A stretch of 7,035 bases of DNA, from contig JARFQM010000412.1 of the NCBI GenBank assembly GCA_029287755.1, positions 1 through 7,035 on the forward strand. Reading direction: 5' to 3'. Position numbers and translations under genes: made by a program. This document shows, piece by piece, positions 1 to 7,035 of the stretch. Source of the stretch: Desulfofustis sp. (GTDB lineage Bacteria; Desulfobacterota; Desulfobulbia; Desulfobulbales; Desulfocapsaceae). The notes beneath the pieces were generated by a model, which worked only from the letters and a program-made list of their open reading frames with translations, was not told the origin of the DNA and searched no databases. Each line of letters begins with the position of its first letter. The first letter of the stretch is position 1.

Positions 1-567
1 CCGCTTCTATCACTGCCTATTATTGTGATCGGCCCCTGTTCAAACTTTCCCAGACTCCCAGTGCAGCTCGAGTCACTGACTATTTTGAACAACCGGCAAA
101 TCATCGAGGACTATCACGATCACTTGAATACATCAGAAACACAGTCAGACCGGGCAGTAACTGTTCAGCTGCGCAACCGATCCACCTGGGTTGTCGGATG
201 GCCCCAGGCCGTAAATCCGCCCCCATCCCTCCTTCAGCCGCAATACATCCAGCGAAGTGCTTTTTATAACACAGCCCCTGTCCCAGAACAACTTCCTTTT
301 CATCAATCCAGAGACTATGCGAAAAGATTTTTTGTCTCCGCTCATTAAAAGCAAGCAGAGGGCCATTGCCTGGCTGGACGGCCTGCGCCAGAGCTAGATT
401 CCAACCGAGATAAGCGTTGCCAGCGCCACTGAATTTGGGCTATGGTTCGATCTATGCGCCGCGCCTCTTCCAACAATGCTGAGGAGTTGTTATTTCCAGT
501 CCTGCCAAGGCGCTCGGTCGGGCCTGCCATTTCCCACACCCCAGACTGGTGAACCACCCTGACACTC
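1..567. other. Region with no recognisable gene
   Basis: No gene can be identified in these 567 bases on either strand. Frame 1 is open from the window edge to a TAA at 346-348 (116 codons), but the peptide is rich in Pro, Gln and Asn, shows no domain I recognise, and has no clear bias for G or C at third codon positions. A second frame runs from about 215 to a TAG at 395-397. Its last 15 codons (352-396) are strongly GC-ending, and they could be the C-terminal remnant of a gene. Between 398 and 567 all frames look non-coding. I saw no clear promoter, terminator or RNA gene. The region is less GC-rich than the operon further on, like the yrbL-type gene that follows it. Confidence 0.5.
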
Positions 568-1176
568 ATGATCACGCTTGACGAAAACTCTTTGATTGGT
601 CACGGAACTCTGCGGGCCTGCTACCTGCACCCCCAGAACAGGGAACTCATCATCAAAGTGGGGCTTCCCGGCAGACAGGGCGGAGAGGATGCCAATCGCA
701 AAGAATTGATGAGCTACAAAAAAATCCGACAAAGCCATGAGCGCCTTCACCATGTCAGCCATTGTCACGGTTTTGTGGACACGGACAGGGGAAAAGGACT
801 GGTCTGCGATTGTATCCGCGATTTCAACGGCAACATCGCCAAAACAATCTGGGATATCGTGGTGTACCAGGAAACCTGCAATATTGCTGAAATCCAGGAG
901 GCGGCCCTCGCCCTGTGCAGCTACCTTATTGCCAACGACCTGTTTTTATTCGATATAAACCTGAAAAACATCGTCTTAAGAAGAATGCAGGACAATTCGT
1001 GCAGAGCCTATGCGATAGACTTGAAAGGCCCCTACGACAACAAGGAGTTTCTGCAGTTGTCGAGCCGGATAAAATTTTTTGGTCGAAAAAAGCTGAAACG
1101 GCGATCGCAACAACTGCTTGAAAGAATCGTCCAGTTCCGTGAACAGCGGGAACTGCTGAAAAAGTCGGTAAAATAG
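568..1176 (+). CDS. yrbL: YrbL-family (PhoP-regulatory network) kinase-like protein
   Basis: This 202-residue protein matches the YrbL family (E. coli YrbL is of similar length), small cytoplasmic proteins with a protein-kinase-like fold. In enterobacteria yrbL belongs to the PhoP/BasR regulons; the biochemical role is not settled. The family pattern is clear: a nucleotide-loop-like IGHGTLRACYLHP at 10-22, a candidate ATP-binding Lys30 in IIKV, Glu46, a catalytic-loop-like FDINLKNIVL at 128-137 (Asp129, Asn134), and a possible metal-binding Asp151 in AIDLKGP. The C-terminus (168-179) is strongly basic. The start is fixed: an in-frame TGA lies at 550-552 and 568 is the first start codon after it, though no good ribosome binding site precedes it. 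Base composition is less GC-rich than the downstream genes, which hints at acquisition by transfer. It probably acts on cell-envelope components or their regulation, but that is inference. The family call is firm; activity is unknown. Confidence 0.85.
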   Translation: MITLDENSLIGHGTLRACYLHPQNRELIIKVGLPGRQGGEDANRKELMSYKKIRQSHERLHHVSHCHGFVDTDRGKGLVCDCIRDFNGNIAKTIWDIVVYQETCNIAEIQEAALALCSYLIANDLFLFDINLKNIVLRRMQDNSCRAYAIDLKGPYDNKEFLQLSSRIKFFGRKKLKRRSQQLLERIVQFREQRELLKKSVK

Positions 1177-1195
1177 TTCACCACGCCTGAACCGT

Positions 1196-2005
1196 TCAGA
1201 TCTGCTCGAGTTTCAGATAGAGGTCTCCCCTGCCGTGCGGACCGGTTGCGCCCCGGCCCCGCAGTCTCAGCTTGGTGCCGCTCTTGCTGCCGGGAGGGAT
1301 TCTGACTCTGAGCATCTCCTGCCCCTCGGCCCCTTGAGTCACCACTTGGACACTTTTACCGTGCTCAAGTTCCTGGCCGGTCAATTTCATCAGATAGGTG
1401 AGATCGTCAGCCCCCGATTCCCAGGCTTGGGGGACCGGCTCTTCCTGCTCTTTCGCCCCTCCCAGAAGAGACCCGAACGTCCTGCCCATGTTTTTAAGCA
1501 GTGAGCTGGATGTACCCCCTTCAAGGCCCTTGCCGGCAGATCTCATTAAAGCCGGCCCGGCCAGGGAACCAAGCATGAAGAGACCGCCAATGAACAAGCC
1601 TTTGCCGCCAAAAAAGCTTTGCCGGACAAAACGGCTCGATGAGCGGAACCCGCTGCGCTGGAACTCCTGCAGCAGCCCTTGGAACATGGCCTGAAACCTC
1701 GGGTCGCGAAACAGGTCGCGCAGAATATCTTCCTGGCTGTAGGAGAAGCCGCCCGGACCGCCATTGTGCTGCCAGTCCATGCCGGCCGCTTTGGCCGCAT
1801 CGTACTGTGAGCGCTTGTGCGGATCGGTGAGGACTCCGTAGGCTTCGGCGATCTCCTTGAATTTTTCTTCCGCCTGCGGGTCATCGGGGTTGCGGTCCGG
1901 ATGACAGCGCATCGCCATCTTTCGGTACTGGCTGCGAATCTGCGCTTCATCCGAATCCGGGGTCACCCCGAGAATCGCGTAGTAATCTTTAATCCCGCCT
2001 TCCAT
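1196..2005 (-). CDS. J-domain (DnaJ-like) co-chaperone with a central hydrophobic segment
   Basis: This is a 269-residue J-domain protein that would stimulate the ATPase of a DnaK-type Hsp70. Residues 6-70 form a complete J domain (KDYYAILGV start, HPD at 35-37, EIAEAYGVLTDPHKRSQYD end). A Gly/Phe-containing linker follows (about 75-120), with GGPGGF and FRDPRF. Residues 132-154 are a Gly-rich hydrophobic stretch (GLFIGGLFMLGSLAG) that could insert in or lie on the membrane. The C-terminus (about 215-269) resembles the last part of the DnaJ substrate-binding domain: IPPGSKSGTKLRLRGRG followed by GRGDLYLKLEQI. The CXXCXGXG zinc fingers are absent, so this is not canonical DnaJ. Upstream, an in-frame stop (TAA on the minus strand) leaves the ATG at 2005 as the first start; only a weak GGTGG precedes it. 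It faces the yrbL-like gene tail to tail and diverges from the cytochrome b operon. The specific client is unknown. Confidence 0.85.
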   Translation of the reverse strand: MEGGIKDYYAILGVTPDSDEAQIRSQYRKMAMRCHPDRNPDDPQAEEKFKEIAEAYGVLTDPHKRSQYDAAKAAGMDWQHNGGPGGFSYSQEDILRDLFRDPRFQAMFQGLLQEFQRSGFRSSSRFVRQSFFGGKGLFIGGLFMLGSLAGPALMRSAGKGLEGGTSSSLLKNMGRTFGSLLGGAKEQEEPVPQAWESGADDLTYLMKLTGQELEHGKSVQVVTQGAEGQEMLRVRIPPGSKSGTKLRLRGRGATGPHGRGDLYLKLEQI

Positions 2006-2048
2006 GCGCGTGCACCACCATTACGTTTTATAGCTCAAGCCGGCCTCG

Positions 2049-2124
2049 TGGTCCGCCTATTCCTCTAAGAACTATATAAAGAGGCTGGAAAATTGCCACC
2101 GCTTTTCCCTCTCCAGGCGGACCA
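2049..2124. repeat. 10-bp inverted repeat enclosing two hairpins (three-way junction)
   Basis: The arms TGGTCCGCCT (2049-2058) and AGGCGGACCA (2115-2124) are perfect inverted copies. Inside them, CCTCT (2062-2066) pairs with AGAGG (2080-2084), and GGAAAA (2087-2092) pairs with TTTTCC (2103-2108). The 76-base segment could therefore fold as a three-way junction in DNA or RNA. It lies in the spacer between the divergent J-domain gene and cytochrome b gene. It could be a structured leader or a regulator-binding region; no known riboswitch or RNA family is recognised. Confidence 0.4.
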
Positions 2125-2160
2125 TTTGTGCAGAACTGCCCGAGAAACTCTGCTTGCCGC

Positions 2161-2189
2161 TTGTCTCAACTCCAAGAGTCGTTTATGGT
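2161..2189 (+). promoter_or_regulatory. Possible sigma70-type promoter for the cytochrome b operon
   Basis: TTGTCT (2161-2166) and TATGGT (2184-2189) are separated by 17 bases, and each matches its consensus hexamer at 4 of 6 positions. Transcription would begin near 2196, about 40 bases ahead of the cytochrome b ATG. The -10 element overlaps the left end of the palindrome at 2187-2198, which would suit control by a repressor. The match is modest and could be chance. Confidence 0.25.
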
Positions 2190-2198
2190 TGTACAACC
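2187..2198. promoter_or_regulatory. Perfect 12-bp palindrome, candidate operator
   Basis: GGTTGTACAACC is a perfect dyad centred 45 bases upstream of the cytochrome b ATG. The flanking TCGT (2179-2182) and ACGA (2201-2204) could extend it with unequal spacing. The position and symmetry fit a site for a dimeric regulator of the respiratory operon. I cannot assign it to a known regulator. Confidence 0.4.
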
Positions 2199-2227
2199 TG
2201 ACGATTATTACTGATTGGGGACACATC

Positions 2228-2231
2228 AGGA
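2228..2231 (+). promoter_or_regulatory. Ribosome binding site that sets the cytochrome b start
   Basis: AGGA ends six bases before the ATG at 2238. It would also lie close to the in-frame TTG at 2235, but only three bases away, which is too near for good use. The ATG at 2238 is therefore preferred. Confidence 0.5.
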
Positions 2232-2237
2232 CCATTG

Positions 2238-3525
<1,288 letters not shown>

Positions 3526-3527
<2 letters not shown>

Positions 3528-3532
3528 AAGGA
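3526..3532 (+). promoter_or_regulatory. Ribosome binding site that selects a GTG start for the Rieske gene
   Basis: AGAAGGA overlaps the cytochrome b stop codon and ends eight bases before the GTG at 3541, an ideal spacing. The in-frame ATG at 3532 begins on the last base of this site, so a ribosome bound here could not use it. Confidence 0.6.
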
Positions 3533-3540
3533 TGACAGCC

Positions 3541-4056
3541 GTGGAACAGGAACAGCACCTGCATTTGGACACTCCCAGCCAGCCCAGGCGCCGCACCCTG
3601 CTCAACCGGATCTGGGCCCTGATCGCTCTACTCGCCTTTGTCGAACTGGGCTGGCTCAGTTCCTCGCTGCTGAGGGCCCGGAAAAGAAGATACGAGCGCC
3701 GGGAAGGGAGCCGTTACGTCGAGGCGGGCCGGGTGGAATCATTCAAGGCCGGAGACGTCAAAGCAGTCCCCGAGGCTCTGCTGTTTCTCGCCTGCCTCGA
3801 GGACAATCGTTTCATCGCCTTGTCCAGGACCTGCACCCATCTTGGCTGCGCGCTCTCCTGGGATACCGCAGAGGACAAATTTGTCTGTCCCTGTCACGGT
3901 TCAACCTTTGATCGTGCCGGAGTTGTACTGACTTCACCGGCCCTGCGTCCGCTCGATTTCTATCCGGTTCGTATCGAAGACGGACATATCAGGATCGATG
4001 TCTCAAACCCACAGCGACGCGAGTCTTTCGACGCCTCGCAGACGACCACTGTGTAA
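3541..4056 (+). CDS. Rieske 2Fe-2S protein of the quinol-oxidising complex
   Basis: This 171-residue protein (174 if read from the ATG at 3532) is a membrane-anchored Rieske iron-sulfur subunit. It would take one electron from quinol at the Qo site of the cytochrome b encoded just before it and pass it to a c-type cytochrome. Both cluster boxes are intact, counting from the GTG: CTHLGC (98-103) and CPCHGS (116-121). Cys98, His100, Cys116 and His119 bind the cluster, and Cys103-Cys118 form the usual disulfide. TSPALRPL nearby is the proline loop. The N-terminus has a twin-arginine-like RRTLLN (17-22) followed by a single hydrophobic anchor (about 23-44), matching Tat export of folded Rieske proteins. 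The residue two after the conserved Ser121 is Phe123, where high-potential Rieske proteins have Tyr. The GTG is chosen because of the well-spaced ribosome binding site. Its stop overlaps the next gene's ATG (TAATG), implying coupled translation. Confidence 0.92.
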   Translation: MEQEQHLHLDTPSQPRRRTLLNRIWALIALLAFVELGWLSSSLLRARKRRYERREGSRYVEAGRVESFKAGDVKAVPEALLFLACLEDNRFIALSRTCTHLGCALSWDTAEDKFVCPCHGSTFDRAGVVLTSPALRPLDFYPVRIEDGHIRIDVSNPQRRESFDASQTTTV

Positions 4057-6395
4057 TGCACGCTGAACAGCCAGACAGTAGCCCCGGCCCGGAACACGAC
4101 GGCACCAAGGACGATTCGTACAAGTCCCACGCCTTCGAGCTGACGGCCCTGGCTGCGCTGGTCGTCATTCTTATCTCACCGCTGATTTATCTGCAGCGGG
4201 ATGGTTATCGCATCGGGCCGGAGCCGGAACCCGAGCTCCATTTTGTCGGCAGCCCCCGGTGCGGCGAATGCCATCAGAACGCCTACGACAAGTGGCGGGA
4301 TTCCCACCACGACCTGGCCATGGATATCGCCACCGACGACACCGTGCGTGGTGATTTTAACGAGGCGAGCTACACCGATCCACACAACCAGGTGACCAGT
4401 CGTTTTTTCAGAGAAGATGGGAAATTCCTGGTCACCACCGAAGGGCCGGATGGGTCGCCCGGGACCTTCGAGATTACCCATGTATTCGGTGTCTACCCGG
4501 TACAGCAGTATCTGGTGCCTTTCCCCGGAGGCCGCCTGCAGTGTCTCAATATCGGCTGGGATGCCCGAGAAAACAGGTGGTACCGCCTGCCTCCCTACGA
4601 GGTGAAAAATACCGACGACTGGCTCCATTGGACCAGAGGCGGCCAGACCTGGAACGGCATGTGCGCCGAGTGTCATTCCACCAGGGTGGTGAAAAATTAC
4701 GACATGGCGACAAATGATTATCGCACCGCCTGGTTTGAAATCAATGTGGGGTGCGAATCCTGCCATGGCCCGGGCTCACGCCACGCGGCCTGGGCCGCCA
4801 AGCCCCCCCTGGCCCGCCCCCGGGTGGAACACGCAGACCTTGCCGTCGTTACTTCGGGAATTACCAGCAAAGAACAGATCGCCCTCTGCGCCCCCTGCCA
4901 CTCCAGGCGATTTCAGCTGGGTGACAACCCCCATCTGGCAGGCGATGTGCTCGACATCATGGTACCTTCCCTGGTCGAGGAAGGACTTTATTTCCCCGAC
5001 GGTCAGATCCTCGAAGAAGTGTATGTCTATGGATCTTTTGTCCAGTCGAAGATGTATCGCCACGGGGTTCGCTGCAGCGACTGCCACGATGTGCACAGTC
5101 TGGAACTGCACCTCGAAGGCAACGAACTCTGCCTGCAGTGCCATCGGGCCGCAGAGTATGACCGTTACGAGCATCATTTTCATAAGCGAGAATTCGAGGG
5201 TAAACCCAGTAACGGGCATCTCTGCGTCAACTGCCACATGCCAGGCCGCACGTACATGGGCATTGATTACCGCCCCGACCACAGTCTCAGAATTCCGCGT
5301 CCCGACCTCAGTCTGACGATTGGCACACCAAACAGTTGTTCCACGGCTGATTGCCATGCGGACAAAGAGCTGAGCTGGGTTGTCGATTATTACCAGCGCT
5401 GGTACGGCAAAACCAGAAAACCGCACTACGGCGAGGTGCTTGCCGCCGCCAGGTCCGCTGAACCGGGTGGCGGTGAGGCCTTGCGTGCCCTGGCCAGCGA
5501 CCAGCTGACCCCGGTGATCGTCAGGGCGACAGCCCTGTCCCTGCTGCGAAACTACCCGGGCAGATTGACCACTGAGCAGTTGCTTGCCGGGCTTGATGAT
5601 GCTGAGAGCCTCATTCGCTACTCGGCAATCAGGGGCCTCCAGAACGCCGAACACGCAGTGCTGCAGGCCCATATCGCCCCCAAACTCTACGACCCGGTGA
5701 AGGCAGTCAGGATTGAGGCCGCCGCCGCCCTCGCCCGCCTGCCGGAGCGCATGATCAGAGAAGATGATCGTGCCGCTTTGGCCGCAGGCCTGGAAGAGTA
5801 CCGGGTGGCAATGCGCTACAACAGCGATTTTGCCCCGCAGCGCTACAACCTCGGCAATCTGGCCGCAGCCCTGGGCAACGACGATGAGGCGAGAGACTTC
5901 TACGAGCAGGCCATCGCCATCGACGATCAATTTTACCCGGCCAAGGTGAACCTGGCCATGGCACTCAACCGCCGCGGCGACAACCAGACAGCGGAAACAC
6001 TGCTGCGCGAGGTGCTCGACCAGCAGCCGCAGCTCCACGAGGTACGCTACTCACTGGGTCTGCTGCTGGCCGAACTCGAAGAGTACGAGAAGGCCGCCGA
6101 CATGCTCGGCGAGGCTGCCGACGGCATGCCCGACTACACCCGGCCGAGATACAATCAGGCCCTGGCTCTGCTCAAGCTGCAGCGCTATGAGGAAGGTGAA
6201 CGAGCGCTGCTCGAGGCACTGGAGGTCGATCCCGCTAATCGAGAATATTTTTCCACCCTGGCCAACCTCTATCTCAACTTCAGGATGATCGGCAAGGCCG
6301 AACAGTTGGCCCGAACCATCCTGAAAAGCGATCCGGATCATCCCGACGCCACCCGTCTCCTGGAAATGATTAATCAGGGCAAGAAAATTCCTTAA
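4056..6395 (+). CDS. Membrane-anchored octahaem cytochrome c with HEAT-like and TPR repeats
   Basis: This 779-residue protein has three parts. An uncleaved N-terminal anchor (about 26-46) places the rest in the periplasm. A cytochrome c554-like haem region (about 60-450) has seven CXXCH sites, starting at 69, 203, 233, 278, 340, 359 and 390, plus one CX4CH site (Cys428, Cys433, His434), so up to eight covalent haems. Signatures of the TPR-multihaem family are present: WRDSHHDLAM (80-89) and CHMPGRTYM followed by DHSLRIPRPD (393-417). The C-terminal part has HEAT-like helices (about 470-565) and then TPR repeats (about 590-775), which normally bind other proteins. It most likely accepts electrons from the Rieske protein in place of cytochrome c1 and passes them to a periplasmic or outer-membrane partner; this is inferred from the operon. 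Its ATG overlaps the Rieske stop by one base and has no clear ribosome binding site, so translation is probably coupled. The next in-frame Met is residue 89, so the start is secure. An enzymatic role cannot be excluded. Confidence 0.9.
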   Translation: MHAEQPDSSPGPEHDGTKDDSYKSHAFELTALAALVVILISPLIYLQRDGYRIGPEPEPELHFVGSPRCGECHQNAYDKWRDSHHDLAMDIATDDTVRGDFNEASYTDPHNQVTSRFFREDGKFLVTTEGPDGSPGTFEITHVFGVYPVQQYLVPFPGGRLQCLNIGWDARENRWYRLPPYEVKNTDDWLHWTRGGQTWNGMCAECHSTRVVKNYDMATNDYRTAWFEINVGCESCHGPGSRHAAWAAKPPLARPRVEHADLAVVTSGITSKEQIALCAPCHSRRFQLGDNPHLAGDVLDIMVPSLVEEGLYFPDGQILEEVYVYGSFVQSKMYRHGVRCSDCHDVHSLELHLEGNELCLQCHRAAEYDRYEHHFHKREFEGKPSNGHLCVNCHMPGRTYMGIDYRPDHSLRIPRPDLSLTIGTPNSCSTADCHADKELSWVVDYYQRWYGKTRKPHYGEVLAAARSAEPGGGEALRALASDQLTPVIVRATALSLLRNYPGRLTTEQLLAGLDDAESLIRYSAIRGLQNAEHAVLQAHIAPKLYDPVKAVRIEAAAALARLPERMIREDDRAALAAGLEEYRVAMRYNSDFAPQRYNLGNLAAALGNDDEARDFYEQAIAIDDQFYPAKVNLAMALNRRGDNQTAETLLREVLDQQPQLHEVRYSLGLLLAELEEYEKAADMLGEAADGMPDYTRPRYNQALALLKLQRYEEGERALLEALEVDPANREYFSTLANLYLNFRMIGKAEQLARTILKSDPDHPDATRLLEMINQGKKIP

Positions 6396-6424
6396 TCACA
6401 GAAATTCCGGCCCTGGCGATCGAC

Positions 6425-6453
6425 TTGATTATCTTTACGCTACTTAATACAAT
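6425..6453 (+). promoter_or_regulatory. Sigma70-type promoter upstream of ppk1
   Basis: TTGATT (6425-6430) and TACAAT (6448-6453) are 17 bases apart, matching consensus at 4 of 6 and 5 of 6 positions. They lie in an AT-rich patch between two GC-rich genes. Transcription would start near 6460, about 40 bases before the kinase start. No terminator hairpin is visible between the octahaem gene and this promoter, so read-through from the respiratory operon is also possible. Confidence 0.5.
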
Positions 6454-6496
6454 TAGCAGATAGGCTGAATTTACCCCCTCCACCTCAGAAACTTGT

Positions 6497-7004
6497 ATGC
6501 ACATGGCTACTCGACAACAAAAGACGTCTTCCCCCTCTGTCAATCTGAACAGTCACGAATGGTACTTGAACAGGGAGCTTACCTGGCTGGGCTTTAATCA
6601 GCGGGTCCTGCACGAGGCAACCGATGACCAGGTGCCGCTGCTGGAACGGGTCTTTTTCGTGGCCGTGGTCGGCTCCAACCTGGATGAGTTCTTCATGAAG
6701 CGAATCGGCGGCCTGAAGCAGCAGGTCGGGGCCGGGGTCAAGAAACTGACCATCGACGGCATGCTCCCCCAGGAACAGATCGATGCCTGCTACAAGGTCG
6801 CCCAGGGCATCCTGGTCGAACAGCGCCGTATCGAGGGTATCCTGCGTGAGCTGCTGGCCAAGGAAAATATCCGCTTCTGCCGCTACGATGAACTGACGGC
6901 GACCCAGAAAAAAGAAATGGGCACCTATTTCAAACGGGAAATCTATCCGCTGCTCACCCCCCAGGGGATCGATCCGGCCCATCCTTTCCCCTTCATTTCC
7001 AACC
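6497..7004 (+). CDS. ppk1: Polyphosphate kinase 1, 5' part only (cut by sequence end)
   Basis: About 169 residues of the N-terminal region of polyphosphate kinase are present; the full enzyme is usually near 700. PPK1 reversibly transfers the terminal phosphate of ATP to polyphosphate chains. N-terminal family motifs are clear, counting from the ATG at 6503: YLNRELTWLGFNQRVLHEA (21-39), SNLDEFFMKRIGGL (58-71) and LTPQGIDPAHPFPFISN (151-167). The catalytic histidines lie in the missing part. Two in-frame ATGs, at 6497 and 6503, are possible starts, and neither has a good ribosome binding site; an in-frame TAG at 6461 limits any extension upstream. The frame continues past 7004 as VSYTHLTLP, but those residues come from adapter sequence. 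The gene is truncated by the assembly, not broken in the genome as far as can be seen. Confidence 0.9.
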
Positions 7005-7035
7005 CTGTCTCTTATACACATCTGACGCTGCCGAC
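7005..7035 (+). other. Illumina Nextera adapter (non-genomic contamination)
   Basis: Bases 7005-7023 are CTGTCTCTTATACACATCT, the 19-base Tn5 mosaic end used in Nextera libraries. Bases 7024-7035 (GACGCTGCCGAC) continue into the Nextera read adapter. The sequence runs to the last base of the window, as expected for read-through at a contig end. It is not a natural transposon end. Confidence 0.97.

Noticed and set aside
25..348. A 107-codon plus-strand gene near the left edge.
   Set aside because: No domain, no ribosome binding site, no coding-like third-position bias and unusual amino acid composition; the frame is open to the window edge, so a partial gene cannot be fully excluded.
472..491. 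A hairpin AACAA/TTGTT as a terminator upstream of the yrbL-like gene.
   Set aside because: The stem has only five AT-rich pairs around a 10-base loop and no T-run follows.
1176..1198. A shared terminator between the convergent yrbL-like and J-domain genes, from three alternating GTTCA/TGAAC arms.
   Set aside because: The arms are only 5 bp, they offer competing pairings, and no T-run follows on either strand.
2006..2040. A heat-shock (sigma32) promoter for the J-domain gene, suggested by CTTGAG and TATAAA on the minus strand.
   Set aside because: No CCCCAT-like -10 lies at the right distance, and no good -35 pairs with the TATAAA.
2049..2124. A tRNA: the segment is 76 bases long, closes with a long stem and ends in ACCA.
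   Set aside because: There is no T-loop signature (GTTCGAAT-like), the internal hairpins do not match D, anticodon and T arms, and the closing stem is 10 bp rather than 7.
4776..6038. A 420-codon open frame antisense to the octahaem cytochrome gene.
   Set aside because: It mirrors the GC-rich codon bias of the strongly supported plus-strand gene and has no recognisable domain.
6485..7021. A minus-strand frame starting MCIRDR opposite ppk1.
   Set aside because: Its start codon and first residues come from the adapter, and the rest is antisense to conserved PPK1 motifs.
7005..7023. A natural Tn5/IS50 transposon end.
   Set aside because: The 19-base mosaic end is an engineered hybrid sequence and is followed directly by the Nextera adapter.

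Overview
The window (7,035 bases) is bacterial and reads like the end of an assembled contig. Most of it is GC-rich. The combination of a cytochrome b/Rieske pair with a large membrane-anchored multihaem cytochrome c carrying TPR repeats, a CX4CH haem site (a spacing best known from Desulfovibrio-type cytochromes c3), and a menaquinone-type look to the quinol-oxidising proteins suggests an anaerobic or facultative Desulfobacterota-like organism (formerly Deltaproteobacteria). This placement is inference from gene content, not from a phylogeny.

Layout. Bases 1-567 hold no gene I can identify, only weak open frames. Bases 568-1176 (+) encode a small YrbL-family kinase-like protein in sequence visibly less GC-rich than the rest. 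It converges, with a gap of only 19 bases, on a J-domain co-chaperone (1196-2005, -) that has a central hydrophobic segment and no zinc finger. A 232-base divergent spacer (2006-2237) holds a perfect 12-bp palindrome close to the cytochrome b start. It also holds a 76-base segment able to fold into a three-way junction closed by a 10-bp perfect stem.

The centre of the window is a three-gene operon (2238-6395, +): a single-chain cytochrome b, a Rieske 2Fe-2S protein, and a 779-residue octahaem cytochrome c with HEAT-like and TPR repeats. The genes are spaced by 13 bases (from the cytochrome b stop to the preferred Rieske start) and by a one-base TAATG overlap. Together they look like a quinol-oxidising Rieske/cytochrome b complex in which the octahaem protein takes the place of cytochrome c1 or f and passes electrons to periplasmic or outer-surface partners. 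Several quinol-site and cluster residues differ from the textbook complexes: AAWY at the PEWY position, Phe for Tyr beside the Rieske cluster, and Gly where b6 has its haem-binding Cys. This operon is the most interesting part of the window.

Downstream, after a well-formed sigma70-type promoter, comes the 5' end of a polyphosphate kinase gene (ppk1). It is cut off by the sequence end. The last 31 bases (7005-7035) are not genomic: they match the Illumina Nextera transposon end and adapter, so the ppk1 reading frame is genuine only up to about base 7004.
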